Source: Nymphaea colorata
Lineage: Eukaryota > Streptophyta > Magnoliopsida > Nymphaeales > Nymphaeaceae
Assembly (NCBI RefSeq): GCF_008831285.2
Contig: NC_045139.1
Location: 25,276,412-25,340,411 of the forward strand
Direction: 5' to 3'
DNA length: 64,000 nt
Shown here: in pieces, positions 37,201-47,800 of the stretch
Numbering within the stretch: position 1 is the first letter of the stretch
How the letters are laid out: each line of letters starts with the position of its first letter
The notes under the pieces: generated by a model
Databases searched by the model: none
What the model was told of the DNA's origin: nothing
What the model saw: the letters and a program-made list of their open reading frames with translations, nothing else
Program-made: the position numbers and the translations under genes

Positions 37201-37993
37201 AGGATATTGTGTTCATTTTTCCCATTGCTGTTTTTTCTGGTATACTTCTTAAGTATTTGCAAATGCAGATTATATCAAACACAACCACTTCGAGGCCAGA
37301 ACCTGTAAATAAATACCCTGTGTCTAAGGAGTCTGGTGGATTGAGTGGAAAGCCTCTATTTAGTTTGTCTACCGACATTCTTAAGGAGATGTACATCCTA
37401 ACCCAGGTATGTTTCTATCATACTGACATTTGAGCTGCCACCTCTTGGGGAAACACAACCTTATGTTTCAAGTTTCTCATCTTCCACCAGGGGAAAATCA
37501 CTCTTGTTGGCTGTGGAGGGGTCAGCAGGTATTTGCCGCATTTGATTCTTGAATTTGCAACAGTTGCTGATTCTGTTCTTGAAGATCTTATGGACTTATT
37601 ACTGATATACTGTACTTGCTTTAGTGGTGAGGATGCATATAGAAAGATTCGGGCGGGAGCAACCCTTGTTCAAATCTATACAGCATTTTCATACGAGGGA
37701 CCTGCTTTGGTGCCACGAATAAAGGTATTGGTTGCTGGCTCCTGCAATTTGGCATGATCTCGTAGGTTTGCAATTTAGATCACGTTATTAGTAACGCTGT
37801 AGCTTGACTTATATTGAACTGATGCACGAACAACACTAAGCACTGTTGGGAACAGCATAAGCAACAGTTCTTCACGAAAGAAAATGATTGAGCTCACCAG
37901 TCTTTGTTTCATCTGCAGGCTGAGCTGGCAAGATGCCTGGAGGGAGATGGTTTTAAATCAGTCCACGAAGCTGTTGGTGCGGACTGTAGATAG
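27639..37993 (+). CDS. PYRD: Dihydroorotate dehydrogenase (class 2, mitochondrial), active site altered
   Basis: Eleven exons: 27639-27824, 29784-29866, 33624-33947, 34879-35113, 36761-36841, 36938-37045, 37142-37171, 37269-37406, 37491-37528, 37625-37724, 37919-37993. All have GT-AG borders and join in frame to 465 residues, near the Arabidopsis enzyme's length. The family oxidises dihydroorotate to orotate on the inner mitochondrial membrane (pyrimidine synthesis), using FMN and ubiquinone. An Arg-rich presequence (1-62) is followed by a membrane anchor (about 63-85) and the barrel. FMN-side motifs are kept: AAGYDKNAEA with Lys157, GSVTP, GVNIGKN, VKISPDL, SNTT, GGLSGKPL, GCGGVSSGEDA, GATLVQIYTAF. 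The NVSSPNT motif reads NVSPPNT, so the catalytic Ser is Pro282. NRYGFNSEG reads GRDCVNSEG (202-210), losing an orotate-binding Asn and the conserved Phe. The family call is certain; normal catalysis is doubtful. Confidence 0.93.
28800..29130 (+). repeat. Direct repeat in DHODH intron 1
   Basis: 28800-28975 and 29033-29130 share GCTATTTC, TTTACTAA, AAATTACTCATTAT, TCTAATGT and AAATGCATTAAG in the same order. Two diverged copies. Confidence 0.5.
29867..33623 (+). other. DHODH intron 2 (3.8 kb)
   Basis: GTAGAT...TGCAG. Contains CT/CA microsatellites at about 30823-30864, 31254-31285 and 32592-32621, and GT near 30918. A repeated TA(T/A)TATACCCGAGAAAT-type motif is at 33114 and 33336. No coding exon recognised. 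Confidence 0.8.
35340..35705 (-). repeat. Possible LTR-like fragment in DHODH intron 4
   Basis: Read on the minus strand it has the composition of a copia LTR: an AAGTATAAAATTTTTGG start region, short CCCAGGATTC/CTTAGGATTC direct repeats, and a final CT-rich stretch. Ends and target duplication were not resolved. Confidence 0.25.
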
Positions 37994-39155
37994 CTGTGGG
38001 TGGAAGCTGATTGTTTCTTCTTTTACCTTGAGGAAAACACAACATTGCTGCTCCAGTTGGAGTTTCTTCCATCTTTGCAGCCATCGGTATGACTATATAA
38101 GTGAGTTGCTTTCCCTGTTTCGAGGAATTTTGATTCGGAAATCTTCTAACGGATAGGATGATCCTGCAAATGGGTATCCAGAACAGTTGATTCTGGAAAA
38201 TTCTCTTTTTACCAAAAAGGAAAAGTCATTATAGGGTTTTCCCTACCTTGTCCATTTATTGATCATAAAGAGAAGTTGTATATTGATCTTGTATTCTTTA
38301 TCCCTGTTCATAAGTCCATGAACAAATGCATGGATTAGTGCGCTAATGATTGTTTATATGAGCGACATAAACAATCAATTTTTTATTATTCCCCATTCGA
38401 TGTTTGTGATCTGAGAATGAAATTTGCTTATTTTGTTAGAGGGAAAATACTGTCTCGTTTTTTGTTTGGGCGCACTTGAAACTGAAATGCTTCCTAAGGA
38501 TCATGTCCAGAATGATCCCAGGATTGATTATACCCCTAAGTTAGGTTGGTTATGAAGCGCCACCCGCTGCAGTTAAGCCTGCACATCGGGCTTGGGTGTA
38601 CTCGGTTCCTGGTTGGATGGGGCTCGATTCGGTCTGATTAATTTTTTATATTATTCTTATTTAATAATAATATATATATTATTTAAAATATATTTTATAT
38701 TCAAATTTTTTATTTTATATTTTAAAAAATATTTTTTTTATTTTAACCAAGCTGGGCTAGGGTTTAGGGCATTGGTTTCCGATGCCCAGGCCTAGCTGCA
38801 GCCAAGTTTTGCCCTTCGGATAAGCAAATTCAAACCCAGTTTTGAGAGTAGGATCAAGTTCAAAACTGAACCTAGTTAAATAGGATTTGATGTAGTCAAA
38901 TTTGGTAAGTTTTGATCCAATCGGAACTATTTACATTATTTACAATATGGAAGGCTAAAAAATTTTGTCAAGTAGAGCCTAATGCACAATTTGCATGTCC
39001 TCAATGCCAGTTTGTATTCTTAAATGCACATAGCATCAATTACAAATGAAACGAGAAAGGGCATGACAAAATATCGTTAATATGAGACCCGTAAGAGTTA
39101 ACCATTGTCTGTCTGCAGTATGTTGGAATGATGTTTAAATATTTCCTCTTATTGC
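37994..39155. other. 3' flank of DHODH and spacer
   Basis: Probable 3' UTR, then a G/C-rich patch around 38560-38640 and 38750-38810 flanking an AT-rich core. The patch (CATCGGGCTTGGG ... GATGCCCAGGCC) has the look of a decayed hAT-type element, but its ends are unclear. Confidence 0.4.
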
Positions 39156-39300
39156 TTCAAGGTGTTATTCAGACATGTTATATTCACAGCAAGGATCAGT
39201 TGGTAGATTTATTTACCAAGGCCTTGGGGAGAGAAGCATTTACCTGGGTGCCATCAATTTGCACACTCCAGTTGGAGGGGGAGTGTTAAGTTCCCGCATT
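39156..39300 (+). mobile_element. Copia polyprotein tail, polypurine tract and LTR start
   Basis: The frame reads IHSKDQLVDLFTKALGREAF, the hallmark end of plant Ty1/copia RNase H (VHTKDQLADIFTKALGR type). A polypurine tract (about 39272-39283) follows, then TGTTAAGTTCCCGCATTGG at 39284, the expected LTR start. The rest of the element upstream is missing and the LTR right end was not found, so this is a 3' fragment. Confidence 0.8.
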
Positions 39301-39509
39301 GGTCTCATCCAATACGGGAGGAGGATGTCCACTTTGATGTTCATATCCTAATGTGATCTCCTCGTTTAATCTTGGAAGGCTCTATCACCAATCCATCGTG
39401 ATCTTTATTCTTTTCTCTTGGAATACAAGGTACAGTTGGAAAGGTTGAAGTCTCAATATATGATGTTGCCTTATAAAGCTTTTTCCACTCGACCATTTTG
39501 TAACCAAGC

Positions 39510-39660
39510 TTAATATGTAAAGAGGATAGCATAGGAAAAGCAAAATTGAAAAATGTAAAACATCCATGTGAGAGAGAGCATAGTTGTACATGCATAGATG
39601 CACGCACATCAGATTTAGCTAGATATGACTGTGCATAAAAAATGAGGTGCAGGATCTTCA
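39510..39660 (-). repeat. Inverted partner of the repeat at 25675-25830
   Basis: See 25675-25830. It lies inside or just beyond the presumed copia LTR, so the shared piece may be LTR-derived. Confidence 0.6.
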
Positions 39661-39769
39661 TACGACCCATACACAAAGTAAATTCGGATCCTATGTTCAA
39701 AACTGAACTCTTATACAAATTTAACATGATGGTTCAGATTGTTCATAGCAGGTGAAGAAGTGACTGATC

Positions 39770-41090
39770 AGGGTTACCAATGGAGATGCATGTAAGCAAG
39801 TGTGCAATTTGTTGACTAAATTTTACTGGTGACTTTTTTACATATTCTAGTTCTTACGTAGTAGGAGGAGCACCAAGATTGGATACTATGTACAACGGAC
39901 TTATGTGCATTAAAATACAATGAATAATACAACGAACATGCACGAAAGTGGTGGAGACGGGTTTTATTTGATTGAGGGGTACAAGCTCAAGTTTAATGTT
40001 ATGTATTTTTTTAGTCATCGAATGAAAATTGAATGGTGACTCTAGTTTTTTAGAATCACTCAGCCATGTTTTTCTTTCAACCATCCATCTCCATCATATG
40101 AATTTGAGTAACTTTAGATAGCTATAGAGAGAGAGGGAGACCACGACTTATGGGGGATCAAGGGAGCCAACAAATTAATATGGACATGAAGCAAAAAATA
40201 GAAAACATGAAAGCTCATTTGCTGGATTTTCACCCAAATGCTGCGACTCAGTCTGTAAAAAAATTAAAATCTGGAATATAGGTTTCGACCCTTTTCCCCG
40301 GATCTGGTAAGGAAAACAAAATCCCCCAAATTCCCTTCCCAAAGTAAGTGGCCGTCATTTCGTGTCCAAGCGAGGAATATTCTGCATGTTTATCCCTAGG
40401 TATGGCTCTCATGAACTCTCGATAAGAAGCAAAGGCCTCCACCGCACCAAATTTAATATAGACAAAAATTTATTTTATGAAAAATGGATTTCTTTATTCT
40501 ATTGGCCGTTGACATATTTATTATGGCCGTTTAAAAATTTGCCTGCATAGACCCACATAAATGGGTTTATTTATATATTAATATTTTCGTCACTATCTAA
40601 GTTACGTAGTACTTTAATAAGGTTGCTATATTTGTGTTTAATGGTGGAACTCCTTCAAATTAAAACAGAAAAACATATAATTTTTTAAAAAATTTAATTT
40701 AAAAAATATAAAAAATTTGTAAAATTAGATTTTAGCCCTTGTTAATTTTGAAATTATTGTTCAATCCTTATAACGAAAAATTCATAGTTCCACCCCTGCT
40801 TGTGTTGTGCCACCGACACAACAAAATGAGTACTTAGACAAGCCTAAGTACTTTTTAGATCTAAGCTAATCGAAACTTCTTACTTAATTAATTTAGCTTG
40901 TTTGTAACATAGTTTTCATTTTGTTTTTGTGAGTTATTAGTCATTGCTATATGCTACTTGTTTATTTTGATGATATTTTCATTTTTGATGATGCACGTTG
41001 GAATCTGAATTTACATGTAAACATTAAAATATTTTCTATCTTGTAAAAATGAGTTTGAACTATGAACCCGTTTTTTACTCCAACTTTTAG
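39770..41090. other. Spacer, AT-rich
   Basis: No gene seen. It holds the second copy (40275-40445) of the dispersed repeat at 18064-18250. Confidence 0.5.
40275..40445 (+). repeat. Dispersed repeat, copy 2
   Basis: Diverged direct copy of 18064-18250. Confidence 0.35.
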
Positions 41091-41159
41091 CAATATCCGG
41101 ATAATCGCTTCCTGTTATCGAACTTTGAGTTTGACATCACTAAGTTTGAATCCAATTAA

Positions 41160-41867
41160 GCAATATCCGGTTAATCGAAATCCGATACGTTGACAAGCGG
41201 CCGCAGCGGCGATGACGGCGAAGGTGGTGGCGGCGACTGAACATGGCGCCATGAAGGGAAGACGTGGAGGCCTCGTCGCCTGGCAGGGTTGGTACGAGTG
41301 CAACTCCCCAGCTCTTCCATTTCGTCCTTTCCCGTGCCATTCCTGCCAGCATCACAATCACGCCGTCGACGACGACCAGCGACGGCCATTAAGCCCATTA
41401 GTCTTCGTCATCTCCTCTCTGGAAGAATAGAACCCAGAGTTGATAACAGGATACAGGGAAAGAAAGAAGAGAAGGAAAGAAATCGGCAAATAGGAAAAGA
41501 AAATCCAAGGTTCTTCTAATAACCTCCAATGTAAGCGAAAGTTTCTCCTTTTCATCGGCAGCATTTTGTGGTAACCTTCCTTTTTGCTTTGTGAGGATTG
41601 GCTCGTCTGTCAGAGTGACGGAAATTGGGATGACGGCGTTGGTTTCATGGCGTGGAAATGGAGCCTAAACATTTCTTGAATCTGCCATTGTTTCATTCTG
41701 CCTTCCATCTTCGAGAAGTTGGTGACTTTGTTCTGCATGAAGCTGCAAAAGAGGGAGAGGTTGGTTGAAAGTCAGACACTCTTCTGCTGCTGCGCGAAAT
41801 CGGGCTGAGGGTATGAGCAAGTTGGGGAGCGGCAGACTGCTTGGTTGAAGCTCTGCGGTAACTGCCA
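41160..41867 (+). other. Probable 5' UTR/promoter of the PRAF/RLD gene
   Basis: GC-rich patch at 41190-41420, then leader-like sequence up to the ATG. Just upstream the motif CAATATCCGG(A/T)TAATCG occurs twice (41092 and 41161), about 70 bases apart. A 5' UTR intron is possible but I cannot place one. Confidence 0.35.
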
Positions 41868-44800
41868 ATGGTGGATATTTCCAGGAATATCACCCCCGAG
41901 AGGGACCTCGGGCAGGTACAAGCATGCCCTGTTGTTTGTTCTTTTTTGTTTTTCCCCCATTACTTGGGGCTCGTTATTGCTGCTGTGGTCCATTTTGCTG
42001 TTCATTCTTCACCGAGGAAGACGATTACCAGTGCAAGGTTGCTGTATGATCATCTCCTGATATTGACCTCATCGTCGTTCAGGCCTCGACCTGACCTTAT
42101 TGCGAAAAAGGAACAAGCCAATGAGGCCAGCATCTTTATAGCAAGAGGCATTCAAAGAGAGCCTTACTCTCTGAAACCATGAAACCTGTTGTGGCTGCTT
42201 CTTTCTTCTCCGTTCTCTTATCTTCTTCACCATATGCACTAAGGTGTATCATTCGTACAATAGATGTTCAAAGGGTGTCCTTGCGAGTTGGTGGCCTGTG
42301 CACAGTAGACTAATTAATTCAATGGCAAAAGGCAAAGAGAAAGCCAATTTCAGTTGCAGTAATGCATTATTCTGAAAAATGTCAAAAATGGATCTGCAAG
42401 TTGTGATAGCCACCACATTTATCTTGATTCTTTCATCAGAGGAAGATTTTTATGTTTTTAAACTTTTAAATGTTGGAAGATTCTTTTGGTAAAACAAGTT
42501 GGCATATTCCGTCTTTTGTCTATGATTGCTGGATTATGCACCAGGATCTAGATCTTTCATTTCCTTAACAATAAGATGAATCTTGGAGCTCCTAACCTGC
42601 ATAAAGTGGCAGGTTTTTTAGTAATCATAAGAAAATTTGATCATGATCACTGCTTTGGTCTGTGGACTAACATTGTTCTTTTTAGTTGTAACTGTCTCTC
42701 ATAAAGATTTTACTGCAGTTAGCTATTGAAAGGTTTCTTTTCAACAGTACAAGATCAACGCTTATGTTCTTGATCACTATTTGCTATTAACATTTATTTC
42801 AGGCCATTACCACTCTTAAGAGAGGAGCTTACTTGCTTAAGTATGGTCGGAGAGGGAAACCCAAGTTCTGCCCATTCAGGCTGGCTAGAGTAAGTTTTGT
42901 TAAATCTTTAGGTTCAGCTGCTGCCTTATTTTTTATGTGCTTGGATCCAAATTAACCATGAAGTGGGTAGTGACTTCTAACAAACATTGTGAAATCAGAA
43001 ATTTCTAGCTGAGGGGTACTCTAAGTTTAATTTCAAACCTTAAGGAGCACTCGTATGTAAAAAACTGAAAATTAATGAAGTTTTTATCTGTAAACAGCAG
43101 CTAGGTGTTTGGCTGACACCCAAAACCTGGTCTTGCTTCCAAAACCAGGTTTTTTGGCATGTCTGGAGTGTCATCAAAATTAGGCATGAGAAAAATCCTG
43201 TTTTGACAAAACCTGGTTTTGTAAAAATGAGTGAAAAGCCTCGCCTTCTTTAGGTTATTCAAAAAAGCAGATTTTGGATTTGCCACCCAAACAAATAAAC
43301 TAGGTTTGTAAAACTCATTAAAAATTCATAAAACCAAGTTCATAACAAATTAGATAAGGGTGTCATCCAAACACCTTCTTAATCTTCTGCAATATCTCAT
43401 TTTAAACTTAACAGTTGCTATATTTTGCTACTTAGAAGCTTCAGCCTCTCTGAAAGAGCATGACACCTTATGCGAAGAGGATTCAGATTCTAAGTGTGTG
43501 TGCTTGCTTCAAGAGAAGCACAGTGTTCAAAAACCCAACGACCGGGAAAACCAAGAAAAAATATCATGACCAGGCCAAGTCATGCAAGTCTTGGCCGAAT
43601 GAAAAGTAGGTTTAACGAATCAACTATGGATATGAACTAAGTGTGCATATTGCGTATACAAATGTGCTTATAAGTTGCAACAATACCACGTCATATCAAA
43701 TTTTTAGTGCAGTATATAAAGCGCGCAAACACACACATATAGCATAATTGTAGTAAACATGTATCTAATATTTGCATATACATTATTATATATGTTGTAT
43801 TATATCACTTCTATAATGAATTAGAAGCATTTTGTTGTACATACGAAAATATAATTTATGCAAAAAATGAAGTTATCAAACGCAGGCCGAGTGGACTGAG
43901 TTGACCTGGCGAATCACGAGTCAATTGATTCTCAGTCTAGTCCCGAGTCACTGAGTTTTAAAACCTAACCTTGAGAGAAGTATACTCACAAAAAGAAAAT
44001 TCTTTTTACCTTTTAATAGATCATGAGATCTCCAATGTTTAAACGTTTGAGTTCCACTGCTATTTTCCCTATCATTAAGCCACACTCTTGTTAGTAGCTT
44101 GTCGGGTTTCATGAGATGAACACTCATAGCTTTAGTGAGTCTTTTAAACCATGTGACTTGGAAGTGGTGATAGTTGTGGTATGTGCCAGAATCCGGTTTT
44201 TATTTTAGTTTTGCTTGTTGGTAGAGTTGTACAACTAGCGAGTTGAGCTCGAGCTCGGCCAGCTTGAACTCGACTTGAGCTTGACTCGAGATTTATGAGA
44301 TGAGCAAGATCTGGACTTGCTTAACCGTGTCTAAGTTCGAGCTCAACTTGTTTAAGCTTGTGTCTCTTAATATATATTTTATGATTTCCAAGTGACTAAT
44401 GTATGATGAACTTTCCTATTTTCCAATGAAACAAAGTCAAATTTTTTACATTTTTATTTAAATCATTTTAAGTTTTTTTGAAATTTCAAAAATAATTTCT
44501 AGTGTTAAACGAGTCTAATTGAGTTCATCCAATTCAAAAACTTGAGTTATCGCTTAAGCTCAAACCCGAGTCTTTTAACTTACGAGTTGAACTCGAGTAG
44601 AGTTTAACTGAGCAAGTTCGAGCCGAGCTCAAGTTGACTCGACTGGTTGAACATCCCTACTTGTTGGTAGTCCATTTTTTAATATTGGATCCTTTTTTCA
44701 TAGTTGGCAAACTCGCAGGGTTGACTCAGGAATCACCCAAGTCAGCTCGAATAGTCAAAAATCCAGCCACGAGTCAACGTTGGCCCCGCTCACCCCTGAC

Positions 44801-47800
44801 TCAGCCTGACTCGGCCTCACTTGCCCTTGACTCAGCCCGACTTGGCCTGATCGCTCATGACTCACTCCGATTCAGCGAGTCCGTGTCATGAGTTTACCAA
44901 CTATGCTTTTTCAAACATGAATTTTAAGAAATCACTTTTGAGTGTAAGGCTTGTAAACCGATCCCTATAGAGGAATTGAAGGCAGAATCTAAATACCCAT
45001 CCTGCTTGGTACTCTTCAAATCTCTTGCAAGAGATAATTGCATCTACAACACATTTTAGTTCTAATATTGATGCCAGGCCATCTGGCCTTGTGTGGGCAA
45101 CTGCACACACAAACCCACCTAAAATGCTTATTTATATATATTAAAAATAATATTTCATATATATTTAATTAGTCGCACAAGTGTATAATTGAAGTATTGG
45201 TACTCCTTAACCAATAATTTCTGACTCAGCCAATGTCCTTCCAATCTCTGATACGCCAACAACTAGGAGTTTCGATTCTAGTATTTGCAGAAACAGGAAT
45301 CAAGTTCCTTCATCGGCGCACAACTTTTCTCCCACATTAGTTATTTATATGTGATTGCGTTATAGTATGGCTGCCAATGTATTGCACCATATGCATTTTG
45401 CACAGGATGAATCTGCTTTGATATGGTACTCTGGAAAAAAGGAGAAACGCCTTCAACTAAGCCTCGTCTCCAAAATCATCCCAGGACAACGTACTGTAAG
45501 TATCTCCATGCCCTTGAGCTTATATGCACCCATTGGCAACAACAATATTACGTACCATGTGTAGCTGCCGGAACACACGCTTGCACACACACACACACAC
45601 ATGCACATACATGCTTCGTGATATTCCGGACACACACACACACACACACATACTTGGTGATATTCCGGAACACACAGACACACACATGCTTGGTGATATT
45701 ATAGTGGTTGTCCATGAAGAGCTTTGTGATGACAAATTTGGCTTTTTGCTATAAGTTTCGGCTTGCTACAGATCTTTTCATGTTACCTTTGTATTTGTGT
45801 GTATGTGTGTTTTCACCCATGAAGCAAATTTAACTTTAACACTTGTGATAACCAAATACTTCATGTATTTCTCTCCCAATCAACTTTCTCTGTATATATG
45901 TATATATATAAATAATAAATTTAATTAATAAAAAATACTTAAAATTTTCAGGCCATATTGGCCAACATTGCTATAGCATATGGCCAATATGATGTATTGG
46001 AGATTCCAAGACTGATATTGATAACAATACTGGTAAGTATATGTTGGGAATTGGATTAGGATCTGCCAAGGATGGAAAAAAAGGTTCTGATTTGTTTTCT
46101 CAGATTCAAATTTGATTTTTTTTTTTCTAAATTCAAAGTTTTAAACAGGTAGAGGGAGTAGTTTCAGAAACTATTCCCTCATTTTTCTAAGGATGGTGAT
46201 TATTACAGAACCATAGAAGAAGGGTAGATATATGAGTTTTGACACATTGAAATAGTAAAAGTCAGTCCTTGTTTGCGGTAAAGTAATCTGAAAAAGAATG
46301 TGCATTGTCTGTTTTTTGTCAAATAGAATTGTAGACGGATACATCTAATCCGATTTGGATTTGACATATGACCGAATTGCTTCGAATAAGTACTTGGATA
46401 TTGAGAAAGATTAACATCTAATTAAGAAATCAGATCAGAGTCATATTAAAAACTAACATCTAATCAAATTCAGATTTTGATTTAAATAAATATTCAATCG
46501 GATTCAGATCGAATTTAATTTTAAAATCCTATATCCACTGTTCATACACTTTGAAAGTTGGTTTTCTAACACATTCTAATGCAGTTCAAATTCAGTTTAA
46601 AATGTAGATTCATATTTGGATGTGAATTTAAAAATCGGATTCAGATTGTAAATTTTAGATCCGAATTCAAGTACAGTTGTATTTGAATCTGAATACGTGA
46701 AAAACTGAAAAAAGGGAAACATGAAAAGCATACTTCTTTATTTGAGTTGCTGATGATATTCAAGATGTAAAGAAAATTCAAAACTGGGAATCGCATATTT
46801 AAATTTTAAAGTATACCATTTCCTCCTTCTTTATTCATTTTATTCTTCCCTCCAGGCGATCTATGATTCTATCGTACCTCACCTTTCTCGTTTTTCCTTC
46901 TGCCTTTGTACCCCTCTCGTGCTTCTATTTCGTTCATCATCGTAATCGTATGTGACTGTTCAGCTGGTTTTCTCTGTTAATCGTTGGCCATCTTTGTTTT
47001 CTCCAAGCTGACTCTACTTTTCCTCATCTTTCTCCTTTTTCTTCCTTCTCTTTATATTCTCCCATGTTCTGTTTCGTTCGTCATCCGTATGGTCCGCACC
47101 TGTCAACTTGTTCAGCAGGTTTTCTTGGCAGAATTGGAGATGTCAGGCACAATCTTTGTCTTATGGGATTCTTTAGGTGGACACAAGGGCCGCCATCGTG
47201 TAGTTTACGATCAAGGATTGTGGATAAGAGGAGAGGATTGTTGTTTACGTCAAGACATTGTTACAGGAATGTTCTGTCCATAAGTGGTACAACGATCGCA
47301 TCATGAACCTCTCGCAAGTTTGAACTCTCAGGGCCTAGGAATCTAACTCTATATGATAAAACTGAAACGTAGACGTCAAAATCATTCTTTAGGTTATTTG
47401 TTTTTGTGCAGGCAATATTTCAGAGGTATCCGCAACCAGAGAAGGAATGCCAATCCTTTTCTTTGATATACAATGACCGGTCGCTCGATCTGGTATGCTA
47501 CCAATCACAGTCAATCGTCTAGCTTTTTCTTCCTCTTATGAGTTTGTGTTGAACACATGTTGGCTTTTCCTTTTGTAATTATGTTGCAAATTTACTATCA
47601 GAAACCATTTATTGTTTTGTTGGTTTATTTTATCTTCACTTTATGATCCTTTGCCTGGTCTCAGATCTGCAAGGATAAACATGAAACTGAGGTGTGGTTT
47701 ACTGGTCTTAAAGCATTGGTTTCGCGGGGCTGCCACCACAAATGGAGTATTTTGGATGCAAGAAGCGACGCAGCTATGTCAGATACATGTAGCCCGCGAG

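Noticed and set aside
38592-38795. 67-residue ORF after DHODH
   Set aside because: Tyr/Phe/Ile-rich translation of an AT-rich block inside a likely decayed element.
43360-43569. 69-residue ORF in PRAF/RLD intron 2
   Set aside because: It spans a MITE end and a hAT-type end, so it cannot be a conserved gene.
46984-47306. ORFs in PRAF/RLD intron 3 that look leader-like
   Set aside because: The T/C-rich sequence resembles a 5' leader, but exons 3 and 4 join perfectly across it. An alternative promoter cannot be shown.
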